Positions 9,144-18,954 of a stretch of 43,778 nucleotides of DNA are shown piece by piece; position 1 is the first letter of the stretch; the number at the start of each line of letters is the position of its first letter. Made by a program: the position numbers and the translations under genes. This DNA is from an uncultured cyanobacterium. GTDB lineage: Bacteria; Cyanobacteriota; Cyanobacteriia; PCC-6307; Cyanobiaceae. The stretch covers positions 1-43,778 of the forward strand of contig CAIXBB010000043.1 of NCBI GenBank assembly GCA_903917565.1. The letters run 5' to 3'. Below the pieces are notes generated by a model that was not told the origin of the DNA, made no database searches, and worked only from the letters and a program-made list of their open reading frames with translations.

Positions 9144-9701
9144 TCAGGCCTGGTCCATCGCCTCCAGGTAGGCGGCGCTGCCCAGGGCCTGCAGGCGCGC
9201 ATCCTTGGCCACCACCAGGTCATGCAGTCCGCGCCTGTAGGCCTCCAGAGCCTCCGCCAGCGCAGGATCGGCGAGGGCCAGGATCGAGGCCGCCAGCAGG
9301 CCGGCGTTGAGGCCGCCGCCGATGGCCACCGTGGCCACCGGAACACCCGCCGGCATCTGCACGATCGAATGCAGGGAATCCACCCCGGAGAGGGCCTGGC
9401 TGCGCACGGGCACGCCGATCACCGGCAGCAGGCAGAAGGCCGCCACCATGCCGGGCAGGTGGGCCGCACCGCCGGCCCCGGCGATGATCACTCGAAAACC
9501 CCGGGAGGCGGCCGCTTCGGCGAAGGCCGCCATCTCCCATGGGGTGCGGTGGGCCGAGAGCACCCGCACCTCGCTGGTCACCCCCAGCTGCGCCAGGATC
9601 CGCACCGCAGGCTCCAGCGTCGGCAGGTCGGAATCGCTGCCCATCACGATCGCGACCCGGGGCGGGGGGGTGGCCGCGGATGTTGGGGGGGCGGGATCCA
9701 T
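9144..9701 (-). CDS. purE: N5-carboxyaminoimidazole ribonucleotide mutase
   Basis: PurE converts N5-CAIR to CAIR in purine synthesis. The 185-residue protein carries the class I signature: [13 protein letters not shown] (residues 16-28), [10 protein letters not shown] (around 48-57) with the catalytic histidine, the [11 protein letters not shown] loop (75-85), and GVPV followed by [12 protein letters not shown] proline-rich stretch of about 14 residues precedes the core. ATG 9701 is 18 bases from the divergent nagA start at 9720, so the two genes must share a very compact control region or use promoters inside each other. Confidence 0.96.
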   Translation of the reverse strand: MDPAPPTSAATPPPRVAIVMGSDSDLPTLEPAVRILAQLGVTSEVRVLSAHRTPWEMAAFAEAAASRGFRVIIAGAGGAAHLPGMVAAFCLLPVIGVPVRSQALSGVDSLHSIVQMPAGVPVATVAIGGGLNAGLLAASILALADPALAEALEAYRRGLHDLVVAKDARLQALGSAAYLEAMDQA

Positions 9702-9719
9702 GGGGCGCAGGCGGCGAGG

Positions 9720-10976
9720 ATGGCATTGTCCCGTCCCGCGGCTGCCCGGATGCGCTGGCTGACCAACCTGCGACTGGCGGGTGACGATCCGGCCTACGGT
9801 GAGCCTGAGGGGCACCGGCAGGTGGGGCGCTGGCGGGTGGGTGTCGACAGCGACGGGCTGATCACCCGGGTGCGGCCGACGCCAGCGGGAAGTCGGGCCG
9901 CTGGTGAGGACTGGGGCGGCGACTGGCTGTCCCCGGGGGGAGTGGACCTGCAGTTCAACGGCGGCCTGGGGCTGGCCTTTCCCGAGTTGAGCCTCGACGA
10001 TCTGCCCCGCCTGCAGGCGCTGCTGGAACTGCTCTGGCGCGATGGGGTGGAGGCCATCTGCCCCACCCTGGTGACCTGCGCACCGGAGGCCCTGCGCCAG
10101 GCCCTGGCGGTGCTGGCCGAGGCCCGCGGCCGGCACCGGCCGGGCCGCTGCCGGCTGCTGGGCGCCCATCTGGAGGGACCGTTCCTGGCGCCGGAGCGGC
10201 GCGGCGCCCACCCAGCCCAGCACCTGCAGGCCCCTAGCCGGGCCGCCCTGAACGCCCTGATCGACGGCTTCTGCGGGGGCGCCGAGGCCGATGTCGCCCT
10301 TGTGACCCTGGCACCGGAGCTGGAGGGTGCCGCCGAGGTGATCGAGGATCTGCGGGCCGCCGGCGTGGTGGTCAGCCTGGGCCACAGCGGCGCCAGTGAG
10401 GAGCAGGCGCGCCGCGCCTTCGGGAGGGGGGTGGGGATGCTGACCCACAGCCTCAATGCCATGGCCGGGCTGCACCACCGCGCCCCGGGGCCCGTGGGCG
10501 CGGCGTTGCTCCAGGGGGAGGTGGCCCTGGGGCTGATTGCCGACGGCGTCCACGTGGCTCCGACCATGGCGGTGCTGCTGCAGCGGCTGGCGCCCCGCCA
10601 ACTGGTGATCGTCAGCGACGCCCTGGCCCCCTACGGGCTCGCCGACGGCACCCACCGCTGGGACGAGCGGCTCCTGCTGGTGAAGGACGGCAGCTGTCGG
10701 CTGGAGGACGGCACCCTGGCCGGGGTCAGCCTGCCGCTGCTGGAAGGAGTGCGGCGACTGGCCAGTTGGAGCGGCCTGGTGGCGGCCTCGATCGTCGCCG
10801 CCACCCTGGCCCCCCGGCGCCTGCTGGGGGAACGGCGACCGCTGGAGCAACTGCTGCTGGGGCGGCCCCTGGGGGACACCCTGCGCTGGAGCACGGCGGA
10901 CGGGAGCCTGCACTGGCGGCGCCCGGACACGGCGGTCAGCGGGTCGCAGGGGGTGGCCTCGGCCCCATCTCCCTAG
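9720..10976 (+). CDS. nagA: N-acetylglucosamine-6-phosphate deacetylase
   Basis: NagA removes the acetyl group from GlcNAc-6-phosphate during amino-sugar recycling. Amidohydrolase features are visible: [13 protein letters not shown] near the N-terminus (NagA enzymes lack the HxH seen in many amidohydrolases), the metal-binding [24 protein letters not shown] with a metal histidine, [17 protein letters not shown] with another, IADGVHV, and the catalytic aspartate in [10 protein letters not shown]. Length (418) is slightly above average. Start is ATG 9720, with ATG 9750 as an alternative that loses only ten residues; neither has a good Shine-Dalgarno. chlM follows 31 bases downstream. Confidence 0.93.
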   Translation: MALSRPAAARMRWLTNLRLAGDDPAYGEPEGHRQVGRWRVGVDSDGLITRVRPTPAGSRAAGEDWGGDWLSPGGVDLQFNGGLGLAFPELSLDDLPRLQALLELLWRDGVEAICPTLVTCAPEALRQALAVLAEARGRHRPGRCRLLGAHLEGPFLAPERRGAHPAQHLQAPSRAALNALIDGFCGGAEADVALVTLAPELEGAAEVIEDLRAAGVVVSLGHSGASEEQARRAFGRGVGMLTHSLNAMAGLHHRAPGPVGAALLQGEVALGLIADGVHVAPTMAVLLQRLAPRQLVIVSDALAPYGLADGTHRWDERLLLVKDGSCRLEDGTLAGVSLPLLEGVRRLASWSGLVAASIVAATLAPRRLLGERRPLEQLLLGRPLGDTLRWSTADGSLHWRRPDTAVSGSQGVASAPSP

Positions 10977-11007
10977 GATCCGCCCCACCTGAGCGGCCCC
11001 GCGCGCC

Positions 11008-11748
11008 ATGCCCCCGGAACGGCACACCCCCGCGCCCAGCGAGGCGCACGCAGAGACACAGGCCGAGAAGGCCGAGGTGCAGGCCTATTTCGAAAGCACC
11101 GGCTTCGAGCGCTGGAACCGCATCTACAGCGACAGCGAGGAGGTGAACCGGGTCCAGCGCAACATCCGCATCGGCCACCAGAAGACGGTGGACGCGGTGC
11201 TGGCCTGGCTGGAGCAGCAGGGCGACCTCTCGAGCCGCAGCTTCTGCGATGCCGGCTGCGGCGTCGGCAGCCTCAGCCTGCCCCTGGCGGCACACGGGGC
11301 GGGCTCGATCGCCGCCAGCGACCTCTCTGCGGCAATGGTGGCCGAGGCCAGCCGCCGTGCCGCCGAGGCCGGCCTGACGTCCGAGCGGCTGAGCTTCACC
11401 GCCTCCGACCTGGAGAGCCTCCAGGGTCGCTACGACACGGTGATCTGCCTGGACGTGTTCATCCACTACCCCCAGGCGGCCGCAGAAGCGATGGTGCGGC
11501 ACCTGGCGGCCATGGCCGAGCGCCAGCTGATCGTCAGCTTCGCCCCCTACACGCCGCTATTGGCGGTGCTCAAGCAGATCGGCCAGCTGTTCCCCGGGCC
11601 GAGCAAGACCACCCGTGCCTACACCCTGCGGGAAGACGGGATCGTGGCGGCTGCGGCGGCCGCCGGGTTCCGCCCCGTCCACCGCAGCCTCAACCAGGCC
11701 CCCTTCTACTTCTCCCGGCTGATCGCCTTCGAGCGCGATCCGGCCTGA
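11008..11748 (+). CDS. chlM: Magnesium-protoporphyrin IX O-methyltransferase
   Basis: ChlM methylates the C13 propionate of Mg-protoporphyrin IX using S-adenosylmethionine, a committed step to chlorophyll. The 246-residue protein has an N-terminal segment [19 protein letters not shown], the SAM-binding glycine motif [14 protein letters not shown] (81-94), ASDLSAAM (acidic loop), and the family C-terminus [13 protein letters not shown] followed by [13 protein letters not shown]. Length and end motif separate it from generic methyltransferases. It is convergent with the pseudouridine synthase gene across a 98-base spacer in which I see no clear terminator. Confidence 0.95.
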   Translation: MPPERHTPAPSEAHAETQAEKAEVQAYFESTGFERWNRIYSDSEEVNRVQRNIRIGHQKTVDAVLAWLEQQGDLSSRSFCDAGCGVGSLSLPLAAHGAGSIAASDLSAAMVAEASRRAAEAGLTSERLSFTASDLESLQGRYDTVICLDVFIHYPQAAAEAMVRHLAAMAERQLIVSFAPYTPLLAVLKQIGQLFPGPSKTTRAYTLREDGIVAAAAAAGFRPVHRSLNQAPFYFSRLIAFERDPA

Positions 11749-11846
11749 TCGGCGCCGAAGGTGGTGTTGCAGGGTCTTTCGTGATTCTGTAAAGGCTGTA
11801 CAGGGAAGGTTCAACCAGCCATGAACCGGTCACACAGTTCCGCGGG

Positions 11847-12899
11847 TCAGCCGGCCTGGGGCGCCGCCGCCGTGCCCAGGCCCTCCGCCGGTGGGACCTG
11901 CAGTTCCAGGACCGGCCCTTCGGGCTGCTGCAGGCGCAACCAGCGGGCCTGGAGCCGGTAGCCGCCCTCGCCCGGCAGCTCCCCGGGCCGGGCCCGCCCC
12001 CCCGGCAGGTACAGCGGATCCCCCCGCAGCGGCGCCCCGATGGCGGCGCAGTGGATGCGGATCTGATGGGGCCGTCCGGTGACGATCGCCACCTCGACCA
12101 GATCGGCCTCGCTGCCTTGCTCCAGCAGGGTGAGCCGGCTGCGGGCCGGCAGGGCGGCCGGATCGCCGGCCTCGGCCGCGCACCAGATCGCCCCGAGCGG
12201 CGGGTGGGGCCGCCGGCCGATCGGTGTGGTGATCACCAGGCTTTCCCCGATCGCCAGCGTCAGCCGACCCGGCACCAGCAGGGCCCGGTAGAGCTTGCGG
12301 CAGGGCGGGGCCCCGCCGGCGGCGCCGCTGGCCAGTGAGCCCGTGCTCTCCCGCAGCTGAGCGCTCAGCCAGGCGCGGGTGGCGGGCCGTCGGGCGGACA
12401 CCAGCAGGCCGGAGGTGAAGCGCCCCAGGCGGTGCACCGGCCGCGGCAGGCCGGCGGGGTCGTCGCCATGGCGGCGCTCCAGCAGCCGCAGCACGGTGTG
12501 CTCCAGGAATCCGCCTGCCGGAAGCACGGGCAGGCCGCTGGGCTTGTCGATCACCAGCAGATCACCGTCGTCGTGGATCACCCCCCAGCCCACCGGCACG
12601 GCGGGCTCCCGCCAGGGGGGACGCCGCCACAGCAGCCGGTCGCCGCCGGCAAGCACCGCATCGGCCCGCAGCGGCTCGCCGTTGCGGCTGATCTCACCGG
12701 CCGCGAGGCGCTGTTCCCACATGGCCACTCCGGAATGGGCATAGCGGCTTGCGTAGAAGGCCACCACCCCCATCCCTGCCCCGGCGGGGGGAATGCGGTC
12801 GCGGTAGGTCCAGCCGTCGTTGAGGCAGGACGGCAACCAGCCCGGCGGCAGGCTCAGCGGTGGGGAATGGAGGGGATCAATCCACCAGCCCATGCTCAA
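11847..12899 (-). CDS. RluA-family pseudouridine synthase-like protein with Asp-to-Gly at the catalytic position
   Basis: The 350-residue protein has an N-terminal S4-like region (about 45-95), then the RluA catalytic domain: VIHDDGDLLVIDKPSGLPV (108-125), RPVHRLGRFTSGLLV (153-167), KLYRALL, and the uracil-pocket segment VTGRPHQIRIHCAAIG. In RluA enzymes the motif HRLDxxTSG carries the nucleophilic aspartate; here that residue is glycine (G159, codon GGG on the minus strand at 12425-12423). I recall similar HRLG variants in some plant and cyanobacterial homologues, so it may be a conserved subfamily rather than decay; the rest of the domain is intact. The gene overlaps the upstream response regulator by 23 bases. 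Confidence 0.85.
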   Translation of the reverse strand: MSMGWWIDPLHSPPLSLPPGWLPSCLNDGWTYRDRIPPAGAGMGVVAFYASRYAHSGVAMWEQRLAAGEISRNGEPLRADAVLAGGDRLLWRRPPWREPAVPVGWGVIHDDGDLLVIDKPSGLPVLPAGGFLEHTVLRLLERRHGDDPAGLPRPVHRLGRFTSGLLVSARRPATRAWLSAQLRESTGSLASGAAGGAPPCRKLYRALLVPGRLTLAIGESLVITTPIGRRPHPPLGAIWCAAEAGDPAALPARSRLTLLEQGSEADLVEVAIVTGRPHQIRIHCAAIGAPLRGDPLYLPGGRARPGELPGEGGYRLQARWLRLQQPEGPVLELQVPPAEGLGTAAAPQAG

Positions 12900-13668
12900 G
12901 GGCGAAGCGCACCAACTCGGTGCGGCTGGCGGTGCCGGTCTTGATGAACAGCCGGCTCACGTACTTCTCCACGTTGCGGATCGAGGTTTCCAGCCGGCGG
13001 GCGATCTCCTTGTTCATCATTCCCTCCGCCACCAGCTGCAGGACACTGGCCTCGCGGGGGGTGAAGTCGAGCTTGACGTCGGTGACGGGCTTGCGGGCAC
13101 TGCCACCAGCGCCGCTGGCGCCGCCGCCCCCCAGCATCGAACGGATCTCGGTGATCTGGCGGGCCATGGCGCCGATGTCGGCATCGGCGAAGCGGGCCGC
13201 CTCGGCCAGCAGCCGCTCCTGGCGACGCACCACATTGCGCACCCGCGCCACCAGTTCGTCCGGGTCGAACGGCTTGGGGATGTAGTCGTCGGCGCCGGCC
13301 TGGAAGCCTGCGATGCGATCGGCCGTCATGCCCTTGGCGGTGAGGAAGATCACCGGGGTGCCGCCGAGCCGCTCATCGGCCCGCAGCCGCTTCAGCAGGC
13401 CGTAGCCGTCGCAGCGGGGCATCATCACGTCGGTGATCACCACATCGGGCATCTGGGCCTGGGCCGCCGTCCAGCCCTCCTCGCCGTCGTTGGCGGTGGT
13501 GACGGCGAACCCCTCGTCCTCCAGGTAGGCCTTGACCGCCGTGCGCAGGCCGGGCTCGTCGTCCACCAGCAGCAGGCGCACCGGGGTGCTGGCGGCGGCC
13601 TCAAGCGTCTCCTCCGTCCCGGACGGCTCGGAGCTGGGGCCGGAGGCGGCGGAGGGATCTTGGCTCAT
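12877..13668 (-). CDS. Two-component response regulator, NarL/LuxR type (Ycf29-like)
   Basis: The 263-residue protein has an N-terminal receiver domain (about 30-150): acidic pair DD at 36-37, phospho-acceptor D80 in VVITDVMMP, and conserved K132 in PKPFDPDEL. A linker of about 45 residues with a Gly/Ala/Ser run (180-191) leads to a LuxR-type helix-turn-helix (about 203-260): FTPREASVLQLVAEGMMNKEIARRL and SIRNVEKYVSRLFIKTG. All phosphorylation residues are present. The architecture and C-terminal sequence resemble the Ycf29 group of cyanobacteria and algal plastids. No sensor kinase lies in the window. It precedes the RluA-type gene with overlap, so the two are probably co-transcribed. Confidence 0.93.
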   Translation of the reverse strand: MSQDPSAASGPSSEPSGTEETLEAAASTPVRLLLVDDEPGLRTAVKAYLEDEGFAVTTANDGEEGWTAAQAQMPDVVITDVMMPRCDGYGLLKRLRADERLGGTPVIFLTAKGMTADRIAGFQAGADDYIPKPFDPDELVARVRNVVRRQERLLAEAARFADADIGAMARQITEIRSMLGGGGASGAGGSARKPVTDVKLDFTPREASVLQLVAEGMMNKEIARRLETSIRNVEKYVSRLFIKTGTASRTELVRFALEHGLVD

Positions 13669-13677
13669 GGGGGCAAT

Positions 13678-14241
13678 CTATCGACCGGGACCAATCACCA
13701 CCTGCTCCCGTTCAGCCAACCGGCCGCTGTAGCCGAGCTGGCGGGCCAGGGGGCCGAGGGTGGCGGGGTCCTTGCCGGCCTGGGCAGGGACGCAGACGGC
13801 CCACCACATGAGATGGTCGAGGCGATTCGCGGGGGTGATGACCCCGCCGGGATTGAGCTCACGAATGATCAGCTGGCGTGCCGTGCCGGTGATCCTCAGG
13901 GGGCTGGTGAGGCTGCAGCTGATCTTGTCCGTGGCGACGGTGACCCGGTCATCGAGTTCCTCCCACACCTGCACGCGCCACATCCCCGGCTGGGTGGGTT
14001 CGCTCATCAGGCCGTAGATGCCCACCACCTCCCGGCCCCGGTGGGTCACCCGGTCGAGCAGCACCTTGAAGCCCTTGGGACGGCTCTCGGCGTTGCTGCG
14101 GGAGTCGTCCTGGGCGGCCGCAGACCCGGCCACCGTCACTGAGACAGCCGCCAGGGAGGACGCCGCCAGCCAGGCCACCGGGAGGGCAGCCACCACCAGC
14201 CGCAGGGGGAAGGCACCGGAGACGCGGGGACGGATCAGCAT
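13678..14241 (-). CDS. Conserved exported protein of unknown function
   Basis: A 187-residue protein with a clear signal peptide: basic start MLIRPRVSG, hydrophobic core about 15-40, and AxA-like cleavage near GSAAAQ. The mature part contains KVLLDRVTHRGREVVGIYG, a central RVQVWEELDDRVTV, and two cysteines (in KISCSL and AVCVPAQ) that could form a disulfide in the periplasm. I do not recognise a named family. It looks like a lineage-specific cyanobacterial secreted protein. ATG 14241 leaves only 6 bases to the divergent cysteine desulfurase start at 14248, so regulatory signals must lie inside coding sequence. It ends 9 bases before the response-regulator start and probably shares its transcript. 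Confidence 0.7.
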   Translation of the reverse strand: MLIRPRVSGAFPLRLVVAALPVAWLAASSLAAVSVTVAGSAAAQDDSRSNAESRPKGFKVLLDRVTHRGREVVGIYGLMSEPTQPGMWRVQVWEELDDRVTVATDKISCSLTSPLRITGTARQLIIRELNPGGVITPANRLDHLMWWAVCVPAQAGKDPATLGPLARQLGYSGRLAEREQVVIGPGR

Positions 14242-14247
14242 GTCCCC

Positions 14248-15390
14248 ATGCTGACCTACCTCGACCACCACGCGAGCACCCCATGCGATCCGGCGGTGGT
14301 GGCGGCGATGGCGCCCTGGTGGACGGAGAACGCCGCCAATCCCTCCAGTCGCCTGAACCGGCCGGCCCTGGAGGCGGGCGCGGCCGTGGACATCGCCCGC
14401 TCTCGCGTCGCCGAGGCTCTGGGCGTGGGCAGCGACGCGGTGATCTTCACGAGCGGCGCCACCGAAGCCAACAACCTGGCGTTGCGCGGGGTGGCCGAGG
14501 CGGCCCTGGAGCAGGGCGAGCCCCGCCGCCGGCTGGTGACCCTGGCCACAGAACATCGGGCCGTGCTGGAGCCCCTGGCCTGGCTGGCGCGCCATGGCTT
14601 TCCGCTCACCGTGCTGCCGGTGGGGACCGACGGTCTGCTTGCTCCCGGGCGCCTGGCGGAGGTCCTGGGCCCCGACACCCTGCTGCTGTCGGTGATGGCG
14701 GCGAACAACGAGATCGGCGTGCTGCAGCCCCTCGCCAGCATCGGCGTCCTTTGCCGCGAGCGGGGGGTGCTGTTCCACTGCGACGCCGCCCAGGCGGTGG
14801 GCCACATCCCCCTGGCCATGGCCGACGTCGGCATCGACCTGCTCAGCCTCAGTGGCCACAAGCTCTATGGCCCCAAGGGCGTCGGCGCCCTGCTGCGGCG
14901 TCCGGGGGTGCCCCTGGCCCCCCAGCAGCTGGGCGGCGGACAGGAGGGCGGGCTGCGGGGCGGCACCCTGCCGGTGCCCCTGATCGTGGGCCTCGGCGCC
15001 GCCGTCGCCGGGGCCCTGGCCGACCGCCAGGAGCGGGCCGAACGCCTCGGAGCCCTGCGTGAGCGCTTATGGGGGGAGCTGGAAGCCCTGGGCGGTGTGC
15101 GCCGCAATGGCCACCCGCTCCACACCCTGCCCCACAGCCTCAGTGTCACGGTGGAGGGTGTGGACGGGGCCCGCCTGCACCGGCAGCTGCGTGGGGTCCT
15201 GGCGGTGAGCAGCGGTTCGGCCTGCAGCCAGGGCAGCCCCTCCCATGTGCTGGCCGCCCTCGGCCTCGACCGCCGCGCCGCTGGCGCCACGATCCGCTTC
15301 GGCCTGGGCCGGGGGACGACGGCGGCCGACATCGACACAGCCGTGGCAGCCGTTGGAACCGCGGTGGCGGAGTTGCGAGTCCCTGCCTAG
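14248..15390 (+). CDS. Cysteine desulfurase (IscS/NifS type)
   Basis: This PLP enzyme takes sulfur from cysteine for Fe-S clusters or thio-modification. The 380-residue protein starts with YLDHHASTP, has FTSGATEANNLAL (cofactor phosphate loop), ATEHRAVLEP with the PLP-stacking histidine, HCDAAQAVG, the Schiff-base lysine K205 in SLSGHKLYGPKG, and the catalytic C326 in SSGSACSQGSP on the longer loop of class I (NifS/IscS) enzymes. GGGQEGGLRGGTLPVPLIVG is typical. No iscU, iscA or sufE is adjacent, so its sulfur acceptor cannot be inferred from context. The membrane-protein gene follows 26 bases later. Confidence 0.94.
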   Translation: MLTYLDHHASTPCDPAVVAAMAPWWTENAANPSSRLNRPALEAGAAVDIARSRVAEALGVGSDAVIFTSGATEANNLALRGVAEAALEQGEPRRRLVTLATEHRAVLEPLAWLARHGFPLTVLPVGTDGLLAPGRLAEVLGPDTLLLSVMAANNEIGVLQPLASIGVLCRERGVLFHCDAAQAVGHIPLAMADVGIDLLSLSGHKLYGPKGVGALLRRPGVPLAPQQLGGGQEGGLRGGTLPVPLIVGLGAAVAGALADRQERAERLGALRERLWGELEALGGVRRNGHPLHTLPHSLSVTVEGVDGARLHRQLRGVLAVSSGSACSQGSPSHVLAALGLDRRAAGATIRFGLGRGTTAADIDTAVAAVGTAVAELRVPA

Positions 15391-15416
15391 CTTTCGGGGT
15401 CTACGAGCGTCCCTTG

Positions 15417-16256
15417 ATGAGCACAACCGTCGGCCGGCACGGGCCCCGGCTCGACTTCGGTGATGCCCTCCAGGAAGGCTGGCGGGCCTTCAGCCGCAGC
15501 CCGGGGCCCTTCGTGGGCTTCCCCCTGGTGGTGGTCGCCCTCCAGTTCCTGATCCAGCCCCTGCAGGGCCAGATCAGCCGCGGCGGGTTGGCCTCCAGCG
15601 ATCCCCTCGACTGGCTCCTGTACCTGATCGGGCTGACGGCGAACCTGCTGCTCAACCTCTGGTGTGCCATCGGGCTGGTGCGCGGCGCCGGCAGCGCCCT
15701 CCAGGGCGGCCACCCCTCCCTGGGGCAGCTGATGCGCTGGGACGGAGAGGTGTTCCTGCGGCTGCTGCGGGCCTGGCTGCTGCTGGCGGCGGTGGTGCTC
15801 GTGCCCCTGGTCGGCCTGCTGCTGCTGGTGGGCGGCCCCCTGGCGCTGCTCGGGATCTACGCCGACCAGCTGGTGCCGTTCAGCCGCACCCTCGTGGAGG
15901 TGCTGGGGCTGAGCCTGGCGGTGGTGTTCGCCCTGCTCCTGGGTGTGCTGCTGCTGGGCGTGATCTACCTGGCGATCAACCAGAGCTTCCTCACCCAGAT
16001 CGTGCTGTTCGAGCGGGCCGGCTCCCGCACCGCCCTGCAACGGGGGCAAGCCCTGGTGGACCCCAGCTGGCTGATGGTGCTGCTGCTCACCCTGATCGGG
16101 GGCCTGCTGATGCTGCTGGGTCTGCTGGCCTGCCTGGTGGGAGCCTTCGTGGCCTGGCCCCTGGTGGTCTGCATCGCCACGGCGGCCTACCGGCAGCTGG
16201 TGCTGGCCAGCGGCGAGCCCGATCCCCTGCCGCTCCCCCTTCCCCTCAGCCACTGA
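15417..16256 (+). CDS. Multi-pass membrane protein of unknown function
   Basis: The 279-residue protein starts with an amphipathic segment (LDFGDALQEGWRAFSRSPGPF) followed by about six hydrophobic helices: roughly 35-50, 65-88, 118-146, 155-190, 219-240 and 240-262. The arrangement, a short soluble start of type DALxxGWxxF followed by paired helices, resembles broadly distributed bacterial membrane proteins of the DUF975/YciC-like kind, but I cannot assign a family. The protein at 20718 has a similar plan. It overlaps the end of the convergent DUF456 gene by 11 bases. Confidence 0.75.
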   Translation: MSTTVGRHGPRLDFGDALQEGWRAFSRSPGPFVGFPLVVVALQFLIQPLQGQISRGGLASSDPLDWLLYLIGLTANLLLNLWCAIGLVRGAGSALQGGHPSLGQLMRWDGEVFLRLLRAWLLLAAVVLVPLVGLLLLVGGPLALLGIYADQLVPFSRTLVEVLGLSLAVVFALLLGVLLLGVIYLAINQSFLTQIVLFERAGSRTALQRGQALVDPSWLMVLLLTLIGGLLMLLGLLACLVGAFVAWPLVVCIATAAYRQLVLASGEPDPLPLPLPLSH

Positions 16257-16830
16257 GGCGGGTGGCGAAGGGGCCCGCCGTGAGCAGCACGAAACCCACC
16301 ACCCCCACCAGGGCCAGCAGCAGCTGGGCCACGCGGCTCACCAGCATGCCGGCCACCACCGCCAGGCCCACCAGCAGGGAGCGGCGCAACCGCCCCAGAC
16401 CCGGCGGCCCGAGCGACGGCGGGGCGGTGAGCAGCTCGCCGAGGCTGGCTCCGAGCAGGGGGCCCACCAGGGCACCGAGCAGGGGCCCACCCACCGGCAG
16501 GGCCGGCAGCAGCCCCAGCAGGCCCACCACCAGGCCGAGGCCGGCGCCGACGTAACTCCAGCGGGTGGCCTGGAGCCGGGCCGGACCAAGCAGCAGTCCC
16601 AGGGCCTCGGCACCCCAGCCCAGGACAAGCAGCACGACGGCCAGCAGCAGGACCGGCCAGCCGGCGGCCCAGCCCACGGCCCAGCACCACACCAGCGCCC
16701 CGATCGGCAGCAGGGTCAGGCCCGGGGCCACCGGCAGCACGGTGCCCGGAATCGCCAGGGCCTGGGTCAGCAGGGCCACCCACCAGAGGAGATCGATGCG
16801 GTCGATGATCGGCAGGCTGGGAACGGTCAT
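16246..16830 (-). CDS. DUF456 family membrane protein
   Basis: The 194-residue protein is almost wholly hydrophobic, with about five membrane segments. The pattern matches DUF456: [13 protein letters not shown]-type loop ([15 protein letters not shown], residues about 25-40), a repeat of glycine-rich helices ([25 protein letters not shown] around 108-132), and an adjoining C-terminal helix pair. The function of the family is unknown. Its ATG overlaps the rsmH stop (ATGA, 16827-16830), so it is probably translated by coupling to rsmH. Confidence 0.85.
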   Translation of the reverse strand: MTVPSLPIIDRIDLLWWVALLTQALAIPGTVLPVAPGLTLLPIGALVWCWAVGWAAGWPVLLLAVVLLVLGWGAEALGLLLGPARLQATRWSYVGAGLGLVVGLLGLLPALPVGGPLLGALVGPLLGASLGELLTAPPSLGPPGLGRLRRSLLVGLAVVAGMLVSRVAQLLLALVGVVGFVLLTAGPFATRLSG

Positions 16831-17726
16831 GGCAGGCGACGGGCCACCCTCAGCTTGGCGGAACGGCTGCGGGGATTGGCCTGCTCCTCCTCCTCACTGG
16901 CGACCAGCGGCTTGCGGGTGAGCCGCTCCAGGCGCGGATCAGCGAGGAAGGCCGTCTTGACGCGCCGGTCCTCGAGGGAGTGGAAGCTGATCACGGCCAG
17001 CAGACCTCCCGGGAGCAGCCAGCCGGGGGCCTGGGCGAGCAGGTGGTCGAGGGCCCCCAGCTCGTCGTTGACCGCGATCCGCAGGGCCTGGAAGGTGCGG
17101 GTGGCCGGATGGATCCGGCCGTGGCGCGCCTTGGGGGGGAAGCAACCGGCCACCGCATAGGCCAGGTCGGCCGTGGTGCGGCCGCTGGCGGCCCAGGGGC
17201 GCTCGGCCACCAGACGCCGGGCGATGCGCCGCGACAGCCGCTCCTCGCCGTAGGCATGGATCAGATCCGCCAGCGCGGCTTCCTCCAGCCGGTCGATCAG
17301 CTCTCCGGCCGTCTCGCCGGCCTCCGGATCCATGCGCATGTCCAGGGGGCCGGGGGCGCGGAAGCTGAACCCCCGGGTGGGCTCATCCAGCTGGGGACTG
17401 CTGACCCCCAGATCGGCCAGCACCCCCACCAGGGGAGCGGGCGGGGTGAAGTCGGCGAAGTTGGCGGCCTGGATCAAGGCCCGGTCGCCGAAGGGGGCGA
17501 GCCGCTCGGCCGCCGCGGCCCGGGCGGCGGGGTCCCGGTCGAGGCCGACCAGGCGCAGCTGGGGGTGGGCCGCCAGCAGCAGGGCACTGTGCCCACCGCC
17601 GCCGAGGGTGCAATCCAGCAGCATCGCCCCGTTCTCCCCGGCGCCCGCCGGTTGTCCAGGCAACCCGGAGAAGGCCTGGAGCACCGGATCCGCCAGAACG
17701 GGGAGATGGGCGAACGAAACGGCCAT
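16827..17726 (-). CDS. rsmH: 16S rRNA (cytosine-1402-N4)-methyltransferase
   Basis: RsmH (MraW) methylates C1402 of 16S rRNA in the ribosomal P site. The 299-residue protein has [11 protein letters not shown] at the start, the SAM motif [14 protein letters not shown] (about 38-51), [42 protein letters not shown], an inserted helical domain with [32 protein letters not shown], and [11 protein letters not shown]. It is complete and of normal length. In many bacteria it heads the division and cell-wall cluster; here it is instead followed by DUF456. It is divergent from ndhH across 43 bases. Confidence 0.97.
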   Translation of the reverse strand: MAVSFAHLPVLADPVLQAFSGLPGQPAGAGENGAMLLDCTLGGGGHSALLLAAHPQLRLVGLDRDPAARAAAAERLAPFGDRALIQAANFADFTPPAPLVGVLADLGVSSPQLDEPTRGFSFRAPGPLDMRMDPEAGETAGELIDRLEEAALADLIHAYGEERLSRRIARRLVAERPWAASGRTTADLAYAVAGCFPPKARHGRIHPATRTFQALRIAVNDELGALDHLLAQAPGWLLPGGLLAVISFHSLEDRRVKTAFLADPRLERLTRKPLVASEEEEQANPRSRSAKLRVARRLP

Positions 17727-17769
17727 GGGACCTTCCTAAGATCCCGTCATTCCGTCCCTTGCGAAGGAC

Positions 17770-18954
17770 ATGACCCAGCTCGAGACCCGCACCGAGCCGA
17801 TGGTGGTCAATTTCGGCCCCCACCACCCGTCCATGCATGGGGTGCTGCGGCTCGTGGTCACCCTCGATGGCGAGGACGTGATCGACTGCGAACCCGTGAT
17901 CGGCTACCTCCACCGCGGCATGGAGAAGATCGCCGAAAACCGCACCAACGTGATGTTCGTGCCCTACGTGAGCCGCTGGGACTACGCGGCGGGCATGTTC
18001 AACGAGGCGATCACGGTGAATGCGCCCGAAAAGCTGGCCGACGTGCCCGTGCCGAAGCGGGCCAGCTACATCCGGGTGCTGATGCTGGAACTCAACCGCA
18101 TCGCCAACCACCTGCTCTGGCTCGGCCCGTTCCTGGCGGACGTGGGAGCCCAGACGCCCTTTTTCTACATCTTCCGGGAGCGGGAGATGATCTACGACCT
18201 GTGGGAGGCGGCCACCGGCCAGCGCCTGATCAACAACAACTACTTCCGCATCGGTGGCGTGGCCGTCGACCTTCCCTACGGCTGGCTGGAGAAGTGCGCC
18301 GACTTCTGCGACTGGTTCGGACCCAAGATCGATGAGTACGAAAAACTGATCACCAACAACCCGATCTTCCGCAAGCGGATCGAAGGGCTGGGGGTGATCG
18401 GCAAAGAGCAGGCGATCAACTGGAGTCTCTCGGGTCCGATGCTGCGGGCTTCAGGCGTGCCCTGGGATCTGCGCAAGGTGGATCACTACGAGTGTTACGA
18501 CGATTTCGAATGGACGGTGGCCTGGGAGAAGGAGGGTGACTGCTACGCCCGCTATCGGGTGCGCATCGAGGAGATGCGTCAGTCCCTGAGGATCCTGCGC
18601 CAGGCCATCAGCATGATTCCCGGCGGCCCCACCGAGAATCTTGAGGCGCGGCGGATGGCCGAGGGCAAGAAGAGCGAGTGGTATGGCTTCGACTACCAGT
18701 ACATCGCCAAGAAGGTGGCTCCCACGTTCAAGATTCCCGATGGCGAGCTCTATTGCCGCCTGGAGTCAGGCAAGGGGGAACTGGGCGTGTTCATCATGGG
18801 CAACAACGACGTCACCCCCTGGCGCTGGAAGATCCGAGCCGCCGATTTCAACAACCTCCAGATCCTCCCCCACATCCTCAAGGGGGCCAAGGTGGCCGAC
18901 ATCATGGCCATCCTCGGCTCCATCGACGTGATCATGGGATCGGTGGATCGGTGA
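17770..18954 (+). CDS. ndhH: NAD(P)H-quinone oxidoreductase subunit H (NDH-1)
   Basis: This 49-kDa-type subunit forms part of the quinone-binding cavity of cyanobacterial NDH-1, which handles respiratory and cyclic photosynthetic electron flow at the thylakoid. The 394-residue protein carries [16 protein letters not shown] near the start (quinone-site region), [46 protein letters not shown], and the C-terminal [17 protein letters not shown]. Length matches cyanobacterial NdhH. It is the only ndh gene in the window. DUF2752 begins within its stop codon. Confidence 0.98.
   Translation: MTQLETRTEPMVVNFGPHHPSMHGVLRLVVTLDGEDVIDCEPVIGYLHRGMEKIAENRTNVMFVPYVSRWDYAAGMFNEAITVNAPEKLADVPVPKRASYIRVLMLELNRIANHLLWLGPFLADVGAQTPFFYIFREREMIYDLWEAATGQRLINNNYFRIGGVAVDLPYGWLEKCADFCDWFGPKIDEYEKLITNNPIFRKRIEGLGVIGKEQAINWSLSGPMLRASGVPWDLRKVDHYECYDDFEWTVAWEKEGDCYARYRVRIEEMRQSLRILRQAISMIPGGPTENLEARRMAEGKKSEWYGFDYQYIAKKVAPTFKIPDGELYCRLESGKGELGVFIMGNNDVTPWRWKIRAADFNNLQILPHILKGAKVADIMAILGSIDVIMGSVDR

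Noticed and set aside
9129-9719. Long upstream extension of the nagA frame
   Set aside because: It is the antisense shadow of purE; the amidohydrolase similarity begins after 9720.
9702-11027. Long upstream extension of the purE frame on the minus strand
   Set aside because: It is the antisense of nagA with Gln/Arg/Gly-rich sequence typical of shadow frames.
14242-14859. Upstream extension of the exported-protein frame (minus)
   Set aside because: It is antisense to the cysteine desulfurase; the signal peptide places the start at 14241.
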